The notes: generated from the letters alone by a model not told the origin. A stretch of DNA of 64,000 bases from Dermacentor variabilis (GCF_050947875.1 NC_134572.1:157439105-157503104), one strand, 5' to 3'. Numbered from the stretch's first letter, positions 34,727 through 44,004 are shown. Numbers and translations: made by a program.

Positions 34727-35864
34727 TCAGGTTACCGGTCCCTTTGTTCGCGTAGTTACTGTGAGTTTGTCTTTCTTAGTGCGCTCCAGAGAGCGCTGAT
34801 GTTTTGGCGTCGATGACGCCGGAGTTTTGGTGTCGACATCCATAACCTTCTCCGAGGCGCTGGATGATCGAGAACCGGGCACTGAGACACGCGTCTCAGG
34901 CCTGGGAGTTCGATTTAGCCTGGGGCCCTGTGGGACCGGGGTCTGCAGGCCCGTCTGTGATGATGATGATGGAGCAGCACTGGCTGCTGCCACCAAGGAG
35001 ACGGATGGAGTTACTACTGGGCCACTGACTGCGGTCCCTGTAGACTCCTGAGACCACTGCGGTGCTGTCCCCTGCCGCACCGCACTGGCGTAGGTTGTTA
35101 GAGGTAGGTGTGCTAGTTTCTTTCTTGCTTCATAAAAGGAAATCTTCTCTTTCACTGTGATTGCAATTATCTCTTTCTCTTTCTTCCAGCAGGGGCAAGG
35201 TCTTGAATATGCTGGATGCTCTCCTTTGCAGCTTGTACAGTGTGGAGCAGCATTGCAGTTCTCCGATTGATGGTCATTGGCACTACACTTTGCACATATC
35301 GATTTACCTCTGCATGATTGCGATGCATGTCCGAATCTCTGGCACTTGAAACACCGCCTCGGGTTCGGGATATACGGTCTTACGGTGATCTTACGGTTTG
35401 GTCGGGATTTGTTCGTCATTTCTTCGGAGGGTTATTATTTGAACCTTGATTACATTTTGTTCTTGGAAACCTTCCAGGAGTTCTTCATCGCTCTGGTTTA
35501 AAAAATCTTCTTCTGATATTACGCCTCTGCTTGTGTTAAGCGAACGGTGTGCTGAAATTGTGACTTTTATGTCTCCGACACAGGTGAGATCAGCGAGCTT
35601 TTCAACTTGATCTTTGGTTTTGAGTTCAAGGAGGAGGTCCCCACTTGACATCTTTGAAGCTTTGTATTGTTTTCCGATTTTTTCGATTAGGCATTTTGCT
35701 ATTAGGAATGGGGATACTTTTCTCATTGGCAGAGATCCTTCACTGTGGATCACATGGTAGCGTGGGAACGTTTCTGCGTTGGTTTTCAAAGTGAAATCGA
35801 AGATTGCTTCGGTGCGCCCTCTTTTGTAAGGACGATCTGCAAGGGAGGGGAATGCATTTGCCAT
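34727..35864 (-). pseudogene. ORF1 (nucleic-acid-binding Gag-like protein) of the I-clade LINE
   Basis: 35391-35864 is the N-terminal part with an RRM-like stretch (VGDIKVTISAHRSLNTSRG). 34727-35419 in the next frame has tandem knuckles: CFKCQRFGHASQSC, CAKCSANDHQSENC and CTSCKGEHPAYSRPC, then a Pro/Ser/Thr-rich tail. The two frames are separated by an 11-bp tandem duplication (TCTTACGGTGA plus a partial second copy, plus-strand 35378-35398), which by itself explains the frameshift. By family, ORF1 coats LINE RNA and helps strand annealing. Confidence 0.9.
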
Positions 35865-36380
35865 GTATTCTTAGAATATTCAGCGGCGATGGTAGCCACC
35901 CACCACCGAGCCCAACAAGGGGGCGCTACGAGGTTGGGAACATACCTGTAGACGTCAGCTATACAACGCCGCTATAACCTAATATATGTATCCAAGGCTG
36001 GGTAGATACACACGGTTAACCCTTGCCGCCAGGAAATACGGAAGTAATTAGAAGTGAAGAGAATGCAGAAAAGATGGAAAAGTGGGAGAGAAAGACGAAG
36101 AGTGGAGAGGGGGACAGGAAGAGGCGACTACCGATTTCCCCCGGGTGGGTCAGTCCGGGGGTGCCGTCTATGTGAAGCAGAGGCCGAAGAGGTGTGTTGC
36201 CTCCGCCGGGGGGCCTTAAAGGTCCAAACACCAAGCATCGGCTCAACCCCCAGGGTCCCCTTTTCCGCAGACACGGCTAAGCCGCGCACGGCTACACGCG
36301 GGAGGGTCCAACCCTCATGTGCTTGAGTACGTGGTGTCGCAACACACCAAACGCCTGCTGACGCAGACGCCCCTGCGGGG
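35865..36380 (-). promoter_or_regulatory. 5' UTR / probable internal promoter region of the I-clade LINE
   Basis: About 516 bp from the element's 5' end to the ORF1 start, GC-rich and pyrimidine-rich on the element strand. In I-type LINEs the promoter lies inside this region so that a new copy carries it. No specific initiator element could be assigned. Confidence 0.6.
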
Positions 36381-36393
36381 TTGGGCAGGAATG
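36381..36393 (+). repeat. Target duplication, right copy (13 bp)
   Basis: TTGGGCAGGAATG, identical to 30794-30806. Confidence 0.95.
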
Positions 36394-36922
36394 GTCCGAG
36401 CGAAATGCCACGCAGGCATCATGCGGTAAGTAGAAAATATGGCAAATTTCAACTGGGTTAAGCTTGGTGTTCTTCGTCCGTTCTGCCACCGAGGTCACCC
36501 GCGGCGCACAGTCAACGGGAGCTAAAAGTATCTCATGCTTAAAACGTAGGACGCCGAAAACTATCATGTGGAGTCAGCAACAGTCTATGTTCGCTGGCGC
36601 GCGCACGCTGGTCGCGTTAGTTCGCGGATAGAGACGTGTTTCCTAAGGCCAGCTTTCTTAATTAAAATTATGAAAAGGCGCGAACCTTGACCTTTTGACA
36701 GGCATATGTGTTCTCTCACATTCAACTTGCAAGTTTTTATTTTGTAGCAGACACGCTCAGTTTCTTGAACCTGCTGTCGTCTGCATTTTAATTCCTACGT
36801 ACTTTTCATTTCTGCTTAACTATTTCTACTTTTTTGTACAGAGGAAAAAGATGTAGCCCAAAAATATCCACATGGCCAAAAGGAAAATTCTGACGCCAAC
36901 TAGGACAAAAGGTAGCCCAATT
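36394..36922. other. Residual hAT interior, right part
   Basis: Sequence between the LINE and the right TIR. Rejoining across the LINE gives a minus-strand stretch with CPNCPCSNANVEHILFC, a Cys/His cluster resembling LINE C-terminal motifs, so an even older LINE piece may lie inside the hAT element. GTAGCC(C)AA motifs recur near 36853 and 36911. Otherwise nothing assignable. Confidence 0.4.
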
Positions 36923-36933
36923 TCGCAACCCTC
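36923..36933 (-). repeat. Right terminal inverted repeat of hAT element
   Basis: TCGCAACCCTC, 9 of 11 bases complementary to the left end at 29878-29888. Confidence 0.7.
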
Positions 36934-36939
36934 AAGGCG

Positions 36940-37300
36940 GTGCCGTTGAACAAATCCAGGTTTACTTCCTCACAGCTGTACGATACGTTAGGAAAGTTCT
37001 CTGCAATGCATTTTCAGACATAATTGCTACGGCAGCCTCCGCGTCCAATTCCATTGACACTTCGCGATCATTAATAATCACAATTAGTACTATGGGAGGC
37101 GGAATACCTGCTCTCTTTGTCTGGCGAATAGCAAATCCTGCTCTGTTGCCGGCCCTTCTACAGCGTGAAAGACTCGCGTTTAGCGCCTATTAGCGTCGTG
37201 ACCGCGTTTACAACACTTAAAACAAGCGCTTATTAGGAAAAGACACCTTGTTGGAGCATGTTGTCCACCACACCTACGACAAACCTCTGCCATTTCTCGC
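36940..37300 (-). pseudogene. Gypsy zinc knuckles and protease start, degenerate
   Basis: On the minus strand at about 37285-37190 there are two knuckles, CRRCGGQHAPTRC (C-x2-C-x4-H-x4-C) and CFKCCKRGHDANR, the second lacking its final Cys. About 37085-36960 follows with VIINDREVSMELDAEAAVAI, a retropepsin active-site region in which the usual D-T/S-G-A reads D-A-E-A. The catalytic Asp is kept but its neighbours are not. FNGTA follows at about 36942, where the hAT element cuts in. Nucleocapsid plus protease of the minus-strand Gypsy, inactive. Confidence 0.78.
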
Positions 37301-37317
37301 GTATAACGTTTTATTTT

Positions 37318-37890
37318 TCAGATATCTGGCTTGCAGCTCGCAGCTAGACGACCGTAGCTTGCGATGTGCTGTTTGCGGGGCTTAACTATCGGTCCTCGCC
37401 AGTGCAAATCAGCCTTGCTGGCACCAGCGTTGTCAACCAGCATTTCCTGGGTATCCTTCTGTGCAACTTCCATGGCGGTAGACACATTGCTGACCCGGTC
37501 CCATGTGACCTCCTCATTGGGCAACGCGAGAGGATGGCATCGGATGGTATCGCTCCGTAGTCCTGCAATTAGACGGTCCCGTAAAGCTTCTTGCAGGAAA
37601 GTTAAAAAAAAGCGTGTCGCGGCGAGCCTCTTCAATTCCACGAGAAATTGCGCGATGGTTACACTTGATTCCTGATTCCATCTGGAGAAGTGGTATCGCT
37701 CGGTGACCGCGGACCGCTTTGGAGCGTAATGCTGTTGTAGCACTTTTCTGACACCTGTGTACTATACCTCGGTGGTCGTTTTTGGCAGCAATAAGCTGCG
37801 CAGTGTATCATAGGCCTTCTCTGCTAGGACGGTCAAGAAGACTTCAATGGTTGTTCCCGGCGTCTATTTCATTTGCTTTCGCAAACACCT
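37318..37890 (-). pseudogene. Gypsy gag, degenerate
   Basis: 37318-37743 is open on the minus strand with LQQHYAPKRSAVTERYHFSR, then QESSVTIAQFLVELKRLA, FLQEALRDRLIAGL and a MEVAQKD helix. This is the usual Gypsy Gag capsid C-terminal layout (E/R..F..R.Q..gEsv..F...Lr.La...f....eaLRDrfv.Gl). The upstream part to about 37890 (TFLTVLAEKAYDTLRSLLLP) is in another frame. It would form the particle; this copy is split. Confidence 0.82.
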
Positions 37891-37984
37891 CGAACCTTTC
37901 TAGGTAGGCGTCGAAGTTGCCTGTGTCTGGCCAGAACCCCGGCAGCTTCCCTAACTTGGTGGCCATGGCATCTGCGTCGCTTAT

Positions 37985-38000
37985 CCCATCCTCGGCGCCA
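37985..38000 (-). other. Candidate primer-binding site of the minus-strand Gypsy
   Basis: On the minus strand, TGGCGCCGAGGATGG follows the LTR end at 38002 after one base. TGGCGCC starts are known for retroelement PBSs, but I cannot name the tRNA for the rest. Confidence 0.65.
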
Positions 38001-38001
38001 A

Positions 38002-38191
38002 TGTAATAACGGAGACACATATGCCGAAAGGCCGTTTATTTCGTCTGACGGCAGTAAACACATGACACGGCTCCGCTTGCTCGCCGCGCCTTTAACAGCA
38101 ACAGCGCTAACAAAAGGATGAACGCGCATAGTCTGCGCACTGAAAAGCAAAGGAACTGATAATCAGGATAGGCACTTAACACAGCTTTGCA
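38002..38191 (-). repeat. 5' LTR of the minus-strand Gypsy (190 bp)
   Basis: Plus-strand reading TGTAATAACGGAGACAC...GCTTTGCA. Matches 26213-26406 along most of its length; the right edge is approximate. Confidence 0.8.
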
Positions 38192-38798
38192 GGTAGGTTA
38201 AATATTTATTGAACTTTATTCAACTTGCTGCTCGTTCGTGTTTGTAGGTGTTATGTACACTATAACGTGCTCAATACTGAACTACACCTAACGTGTCTAG
38301 ATGTTTTGTATTTTCTCTTGCATCAATTGCTTGGCGGCAAGTTACACTTTAGTTTTGCATAATACGGAGTATATTTACCACTTTATATTTTGATTTATTG
38401 CTAGAAGCCTCGCAATGCTGTACCTCTTATTTCCAATTTTTTTTGTTTATGCTACATGGTCATGCAATTTGTACACATATAGGCATACCAAGTGTAATTG
38501 GCCAGCTATGTCACATGTCTGTGCAAGCAGCGTGCTCCCCATTGTTTAACATTGAACTTCACAATCATTGTAACATAGTTACTAGCGCAAACAAAACTAA
38601 CGGAGGAAAGGTAGGCAGGAAGAGCACTAGAATTTAACTGATAAGCTTTATTAATAAAAACTTGCAAGGAGGCCACCGCACGCTCAAATAAATGCGCATA
38701 CTGACGCGTAAACGAATGTGCCTCGCAGGAGACAACCAAATGCGCAAAGAAGCCGATGCGCCCGCAACAAGCCATTACAAAGCGTTCACCATTATCGC
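38192..38798. other. No recognisable gene
   Basis: The part next to 38798 may be 3' non-coding sequence of the Penelope-like fragment. No motif otherwise. Confidence 0.45.
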
Positions 38799-39110
38799 CT
38801 AATGGTGCAACACTTCTCTAGCAGTGAGTGCCAGTGATGCAGCGCTTACACATTCATCAACAGGTTTTTAAATGCTGAACGCCTCAAATATTTCCCTATT
38901 TGACTTGCTGGCGAACCGTCTGAGCCCTTGCGTGTTATGAAAACACGTGGTGCATTTATGAGTACATCTTCGGCAGTGGTCACCCAAGTTGCCAGCACTT
39001 GCTGGAGCGCTTACAGCGTTCAGGTGTTCCCTGTGTCTGTCATTCAGGCACCTACCTGTGTCGCACCTACCTTTCCACCAGGGAAGTGAAATCTTGTATA
39101 CTCTGATAGT
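38799..39110 (-). pseudogene. Penelope-like element, GIY-YIG endonuclease tail
   Basis: The minus strand reads VYKISLPWWKGRCDTGRCLN, DRHREHLNAV, NLGDHCRRCTHKCTTCFHNT, then SKSNREIFEAFSIKKPVDE and CVSAASLALTAREV, stopping at 38799. This fits the C-terminal GIY-YIG nuclease of Penelope-like retroelements: the second half of GIY-YIG (expected Y-G-Q-T-G-R-C reads DTGRC), the R..EH helix, the Cys/His-containing insert, and the catalytic Glu in REI.EAF. The RT is not found upstream. It is the only Penelope-like piece in the window. Confidence 0.72.
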
Positions 39111-39262
39111 TATCTTACATAATACTGGTGGGCGCCACAGGTGAGCGTTGTTTCCATGTATGCTAGCCACTCACCGAATAAAGGAACTTCTTTTGGCTGA
39201 CGCCGTTGTGCTTGCTTCGGCTGAACGCTGCTCCGCTTCTGCCAGCCGCAGATACAACGTAT

Positions 39263-39441
39263 TGCCGCTAGGTGTCATGAGTCAGTGCTGATAAAGAAGT
39301 GACTGGAGGCGCTCTCGGCAAGAGGTGGGCGCTGAAGAAGAATTAGAGCTTGAGGACGTCGGCTTGAGTTTTTGTACGCCATGTTGTACAAAAGTCTGTC
39401 TCGCCGACGCCGGGTACACCTTCAATTGTCTTTTCGTGACA
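39263..39441 (+). repeat. 5' LTR (about 179 bp)
   Basis: Begins TGCCGC and ends GTGACA, the same termini as the LTRs at 12076 and 13506, with a PBS four bases downstream. There is no second copy in the window, so the edges rest on termini and PBS only. Confidence 0.6.
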
Positions 39442-39445
39442 AAAC

Positions 39446-39461
39446 TGGTGGATGTGCGGGG
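39446..39461 (+). other. Primer-binding site
   Basis: TGGTGGATGTGCGGGG, one mismatch from the site at 12230 over the first 12 bases. Confidence 0.65.
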
Positions 39462-39561
39462 TACCGTTCATCCGATGCCACAAACTCCTCCTGGTAGCAG
39501 GAGTACCAGCCCTATACTAGTAGACACCCCTGTTCACCGGGCCAGCAGGAGAATCTGACGA

Positions 39562-40740
39562 TTGCCTCCGAAGCTTGATCATCTCTGCAAAATAACATCG
39601 ACGCCCCCACGGACCAGTGTGGAAGGAACATCAACCTCTCTGTCGACCATTATGCAAGGTAAAGCCACAACGGCAACTCCGTACCTGCTGCAGATACTCC
39701 GAGTGCCCAAAATGTTCCACGGTGATATCTTCGAAGATGTTGAAGACCGGTTAGCAAAGTTTGAGCGCGTGGCCTAGATAAACGAATAGAGCGACGCGGC
39801 GAAGTGGAGAAACGTCTACTTCGGCTTGGAGGATGGTGCTCGCACTTGATGCGATAGCGGAGAAGGGCTCATCAAATCGTGGCTGGATTTCCCCCGTGCC
39901 TTGCTGGAGACATACACCAATGCTGATCACCGCGAACAAGCCGAACGGACGCTCCAATCCCGCATTCATCTGCCGAGCGAGAGCGTGACGTCGTACGTTG
40001 AGGATATAACGCGCTTCCTCCGGCGAGTAGACCCTACCATGTCAGAGGAAAAGAAGCTGCGGCATCTAATGCGGGGAATTGAAGAACAGCTATTTGCTGG
40101 TCTGGTTCGAAGCCCGCCGAAGACCGTGGCTGAATTCTTAACCGAAGCCACCACGATAGAAAAGATGCTACACCAGCGCTGAGCTATATATGAAAGGCAA
40201 ATGAACGCTACTTCACCTTCGGACCAGCGCTAAGCTATGTATGACAGGCACGCGAACGCTGCTTCACGGACGGAACCGGTTGCCTTTGGAAACCTGGACG
40301 TTCTCCAAGACCTTATCCGCGCTATGGTGCGTGATGAGTTTCAACAGCTCAGCTGCCCGCCTCAGGCCACGCTGGGTTCCATTTCTGCCCTCGTGAGAAG
40401 TGAAGTGCCGCAAGCAATCCAAGGTCCCATTCGAAGCATCAATGCGCCGCCTGTGACAGCACAGTTGCAGCGGCCGTCGTATGCGGAAGTTCTGGGGCGA
40501 GTCCCTGTCTGCGCTCGAACCCATTTCGTACCCGCCTCGTCTTACGCCGCGTCATACGTCCCGCCGCACCTATCAGTGCAACCGATCCAACGTACAGAGG
40601 TTGGCGCCCGCTTGAAAGGAAACCTGACGTCTCGCGTACCCCGGACACACGGCCTCTGTGCTATCACTGTGGAGAAACCGGTCACGTATACCGCGAGTGC
40701 CCATACCGCCGCCTTGGACTGCAAGGTTTTGCCGCTGATT
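39562..40740 (+). pseudogene. Gypsy gag with CCHC zinc knuckle, broken
   Basis: The N-terminal part (39562-39777) is followed by stops near 39776 and 39787, then the capsid block ERTLQSRIHLPSESVTSYVED, FLRRVDPTM and LRHLMRGIEEQLFAGLVRSP at 39901-40182, with a TGA at 40180. 40237-40791 continues into a Pro-rich linker (SYAEVLGRVPV). A frame change after about 40640 reveals the knuckle LCYHCGETGHVYRECPY at 40653-40706. A 20-residue neighbour block is partly duplicated around 40180-40250 (AMYDRHANA/AIYERQMNA). Family role: particle formation and RNA packaging. Confidence 0.82.
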
Positions 40741-40927
40741 CACCAAGGCACAGATATGGCGAAAGGTCTGGGGCGATTGCGGAGTACCTGAACTAGCAGA
40801 GTTTGTTACTGTTCCCGCGGCGGCAGTCGCGCTTGCCGTCCCCCAGGCGATCTTGCCCAGCTCCTAGAAGCCCTACAATGGCAGAGCAGGGACGATCGCC
40901 AAGCCCTCGCCGGGAAAACTAAGAACA

Positions 40928-41656
40928 GTGACCTTCGGGGGCGAGGCCGCTGATAATCGCCCTTCCGAAGTCCTCCCATCGACGCGAGCACATTCTATTC
41001 AGCACCATTTAGCAATGACAGCAGCCGAACCCAACGACAGACTCTCGCTAGACATACCTGTTGTGCTCGACGGCCGCCACGTCAGTGCGGTATTGGACAC
41101 GGGTGCCGACTGCTCAATCTTGTGCGGAAAACTAGCAACGGAACTAAGAAAAGTTATCACACCTTGGTCTGGAACGCAAATTCGTACTGCTGGCGGGCAT
41201 ATCGTAACCCCGTTGGGCATGTGCACGTTTCCAGCCAGCTGCTTTATACTCCGCCATTGTTCTCGGCACCTCATCTTGGGCGTCGATTTTCTGCGAGAGT
41301 ATGGTGCCATTATGAACCTCCGGGAGCGTACAGTGACTTTTTCGACAGATAGAGCAACGAACAGCCACGACAATTGTCGACGTAACGCGTTTCGGGTTTA
41401 CGCCGACAGTGTAATTTCACGACCACGTGCAAGTGTCCTCCTAGCGGTTGTGTGCGACGATCTGCGTGACGGCGAAGCTGTTGCAGAGGGCAATTCCTCC
41501 CTTATGCTGACTCATGGTGTATGTGCAGCATGCAGTCTCATTATGATTCGAGGTGGCCATTCTGCGCTCCTCGTGACGAACTTGAGCCAGGAACATCGGT
41601 GCCTGTTTCGTCGTATTACTATCGCTTTTGTTGGGCCCATAGCAGACTTTGCATAA
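40928..41656 (+). pseudogene. Gypsy aspartic protease and linker
   Basis: An open 242-codon frame. VVLDGRHVSAVLDTGADCSI contains the D-T-G-A active site, and HLILGVDFLREYGAIMNL is the conserved (I/L)LG.DFL C-terminal signature. The rest (VYADSVISRPRASVLLAVVC) is the spacer common before the RT in this Gypsy group. It looks intact as a domain but has no functional gag or RT around it. The continuation at 41730-41797 encodes EKLKAQRELLLRFKECFA, which normally precedes the RT, and is cut off there. Confidence 0.85.
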
Positions 41657-41797
41657 TGCTTTGCGTCTTTGACAAAGCACAACCCAACCCAGGCACTCAG
41701 CAATATAGACATTAATTCAGGCCTTTCGTAGGAAAAGCTAAAAGCGCAGCGTGAGTTGCTACTTCGGTTCAAGGAGTGCTTCGCATCTTCTAAGGTA

Positions 41798-41820
41798 CCC
41801 GCCGTGGTTGCTCAGTGGCT
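41798..41820 (+). repeat. SINE head fragment (23 bp)
   Basis: CCCGCCGTGGTTGCTCAGTG and three more bases equal the first part of the SINE at 45182-45416, then the match stops. It sits exactly between the truncated Gypsy and the antisense LINE tail. Confidence 0.75.
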
Positions 41821-42267
41821 TTATACTTTTATTGTAGAACCAGCACTTTATGATGGCCGGGCCTAAGCCTCCCACGAAGGGACGTCGAGGGCTTGCCTCG
41901 CCGCCGCCTTGCGGGCGTGCTGGGTTGCCCAGGCTTGGTCGTCGAGGGCGGAGCTCCGCAGAGCCTCATGCAACCTAGACGAGAGAGTCGTCGTGTTAGT
42001 CTGGGTGTACCGTGCTGGGCACTCCCATAGCATATGCGGAAGCGTAGCCGAGTGAATTCCACAGCGCCGGCAGTTGGGGGTAGTGTAGGCGTCCGGAAAT
42101 ATAAGGTGGAGGCGGGCGGGTGAAGGGTACGTGTTTGTTTGTAGTAGACGCAGGGTGGTAGCCTGCGCCCGGCTGAACTTTGGGTGAGGCGGGGGGAAGA
42201 TTCGGCGACTGAGGTGAAAGGCCTTAACAAGATCGTTATAAGTTGTCAGACGGTCCCTGGTGTCCAA
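41821..42267 (-). mobile_element. I/R1-like LINE 3' fragment
   Basis: Minus-strand 3' end of a LINE: C-terminal coding part (below), then a 3' end with AATAAA (plus-strand TTTATT at 41829-41834) beside 41821. 5' truncated inside the ORF2 C-terminus, as is usual for LINE copies. No target duplication found, because the left edge is fused to a SINE head. Confidence 0.75.
41863..42267 (-). pseudogene. C-terminal region of LINE ORF2 (post-RNase H)
   Basis: A continuous 134-codon frame: LTTYNDLVKAFHLSRRIFPP, then QATTLRLLQTNTYPSPARLH and CRRCGIHSATLPHMLWECP (C-x2-C-x8-H-x4-C), ending DVPSWEA and TAG. The same layout is found at 23951-24190 in the LINE there, in a different subfamily. No stop interrupts it, so this copy may be fairly young. 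Confidence 0.8.
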
Positions 42268-42337
42268 CTCATCTCCAGTGACTCCGGCGCTGTTGACTAG
42301 ACCTCGCGTAATGGAAGGGCAACGAATTTTCTGCAGA

Positions 42338-43532
42338 GTGCTGGAAGCAGAGGTTTCGGTTTCGGGAAGAAATCATCAAAACACGGTCAAGAGCGAACCG
42401 GATGAATTTGACGTCGCCATGGCAAAGCTCGAAGCTTACTTTGTCGCTACAACTGATGTCGCTGTGGAGCGACAACGGTTCCGCCAGCGAGCTCAGCTGC
42501 TGACGGAATCAGTGGATTCATTCGTCTCAAACCTTCGTGAGTTGTTTGTTGCATGCGACATCGGTAAGCAGGTAGACGAATCCATTCGGAATCAGCTCGC
42601 GGAAAAGACGACCCATTGCCAGCTATGGGAGCGGCTAATGCTAGAAGGTTCTGCTCTGAGTTTGCAACGGGCGCTCGACATTACCAGAACTATGGAAGCA
42701 ACGGCCCAATACTCATTGCAACTTAAAGGTACAGATGCGTGCGCAGTAGACGACATGCATCAATCAGTTACGACAGCGGAATGTTCTGCAGCATTCAGAG
42801 ATGCACCACACCAGCAACCACCCTGTAGAGTTTGTTTCCGCTGCGGCTCTTCGAGGCACAAAGAAAGTTCTTCAATGTGCAGCGACAGAACGAGGTCTTT
42901 TAACAAGTATGGTAACCTGGGTGATTTTAAATGTACGTGCAGAAGCCAATTAGAGGCCAGGAAAGGCTTGGCCATTCGAGATGTCATGGACGAAGAGGGG
43001 ATTCAAGTTACGACAGTTTTCCAACTTGGCCGACGGCATACAACAGCAGTACACGTCAACGTACAAGTACACGCTGCAATGTTTCACTGTTGGTGGACAC
43101 CGGTTCTGCTGCCTCAATTCTCTCTGCAACTGCATACGAGAAGTTCGAGCTGTTCACGCCGTTGCAGTCCCGTCTTGGGCCACTCTCTTAGATTTTTAAC
43201 GCAAGTGCATCACGGTGCAGGGATGTTTCATCACTCCGGTGGTTTTCCGCGGGCGCAAGGCAGATGCTTTCATGCCGTACCTAAAGGAACGGACATCCTA
43301 GGGTTGGACGCCATTGTTGTCCTGCGCCTCAAAATTGACGGCGTCGTTAATTGCACAACTTCCTTGAATCTTCCACAGGGCATTTTGAATTACTTATACA
43401 CTGCATTTGTGCAATTGTCAAATGGGCAGCTGGGTCGACCTAAAAACTTAATTCATAATGTCAGAGTTTGTGAAAGCGTACCCCCGGTTGTTGCGAAATT
43501 GTGACTATTGCCACTGTCCTTAAGGGACCAAG
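42338..43532 (+). pseudogene. Gypsy gag, zinc knuckle and protease, frameshifted
   Basis: 42260-43504 stays open, but the sense product changes frame. Gag reads KSEPDEFDVAMAKLEAYFVA, then RQRFRQRAQLLTESVDSFVS, FVACDIG and RALDITRTME. The knuckle region has CFRCGSSRHKESSSMC. The active site appears in a different frame at about 43090-43190 as VSLLVDTGSAASILSATAYE (D-T-G-S). After another shift back the frame ends with GTDILGLDAIVVL, then VVAKL and a TGA at 43502. RRLPLSLRDQV, the usual continuation, follows out of frame until the LINE at 43533. Confidence 0.82.
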
Positions 43533-43840
43533 TATTCATTCAAAAATGCATTCATTCATTCATTCATTCAATAATTCAAAAATACTCTCAAAAGCCCTCA
43601 TTACGAGGGTATTACATAAGGGGGGGGGGGAGTTCGATCACAGGCGCTGGTCAAAGATTATACATCATACTAAAATCAAGAGAATATAAAAAAACAAATG
43701 ATGGAGTGAAACATGGGTAATATACAAGATAATTAATTCACAATTATTGCAGAGAAAACATTAGTACCATATTAGGAAAACATAAGACAACTGCAATGAA
43801 AAGCAAACAGCAACGGACATCGAAAATACTGTGAAAGTCC

Positions 43841-44004
<164 letters not shown>

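Larger units (their letters stand above)
30807..36380 (-). mobile_element. Full-length I-clade LINE, 5.57 kb, perfect 13-bp TSD
   Basis: Minus-strand order: 5' UTR (36380-35865), ORF1 with three Cys-rich knuckles, ORF2 with APE endonuclease, RT and RNase H, short 3' UTR, and a TAACTAACTAA 3' tail (30807-30818). This domain order with RNase H is that of the I superfamily. It is flanked by identical 13-bp target copies, so both ends are exact and the 5' end is not truncated. It is the youngest layer of the Gypsy/hAT/LINE nest, yet already carries stops and a lost RT aspartate. Confidence 0.95.
29878..36933 (-). mobile_element. hAT-like DNA transposon, internally deleted, carrying a LINE
   Basis: Left end CAGGGTTGCCA (29878-29888). 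Right end TCGCAACCCTC (36923-36933), the reverse complement of the left with two mismatches. Near the left end are several GTAGCC(C)AA blocks, and two more lie near the right end. A minus-strand hAT dimerisation-domain coding segment is at 30484-30681. After subtracting the LINE at 30807-36380, about 1.5 kb remains, too short for a full transposase, so this is a deletion derivative. It splits the Gypsy pol at the protease-RT boundary, so it is younger than the Gypsy and older than the LINE. Confidence 0.8.
26213..38191 (-). mobile_element. Ty3/Gypsy element (K02A2.6-like), host of nested insertions
   Basis: On the minus strand the order is LTR (38191-38002), PBS, gag, zinc knuckles, protease, RT, RNase H, integrase, polypurine tract and LTR (26406-26213). 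The full Gypsy complement is recognisable, all degenerate. Total span 12 kb, of which about 7.7 kb is later insertions (27706-28322 and 29878-36933). Without them the element is roughly 4.3 kb, short for a Gypsy, so parts have also been deleted. No matching target duplication was found outside the LTRs. Confidence 0.85.
39263..41797 (+). mobile_element. Plus-strand Ty3/Gypsy element, 3' truncated
   Basis: LTR, PBS, gag, zinc knuckle, protease and the spacer before RT, then cut off at about 41797 by SINE and LINE sequence. Its gag and PBS are related to the gag-only elements at 2318 and 12076, so this lineage could have supplied Pol to them. RT, RNase H and integrase are absent, unless carried by an unrelated segment downstream. 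Confidence 0.8.

Noticed and set aside
26208..38196. Target duplication for the minus-strand Gypsy
   Set aside because: Flanks GACAT and GGTAG do not match; the LTR inner edges are also uncertain.
42434..43105. Not evaluated as a second gag; checked for overlap with a minus-strand gene
   Set aside because: Only antisense ORFs without motifs are present opposite the Gypsy gag.
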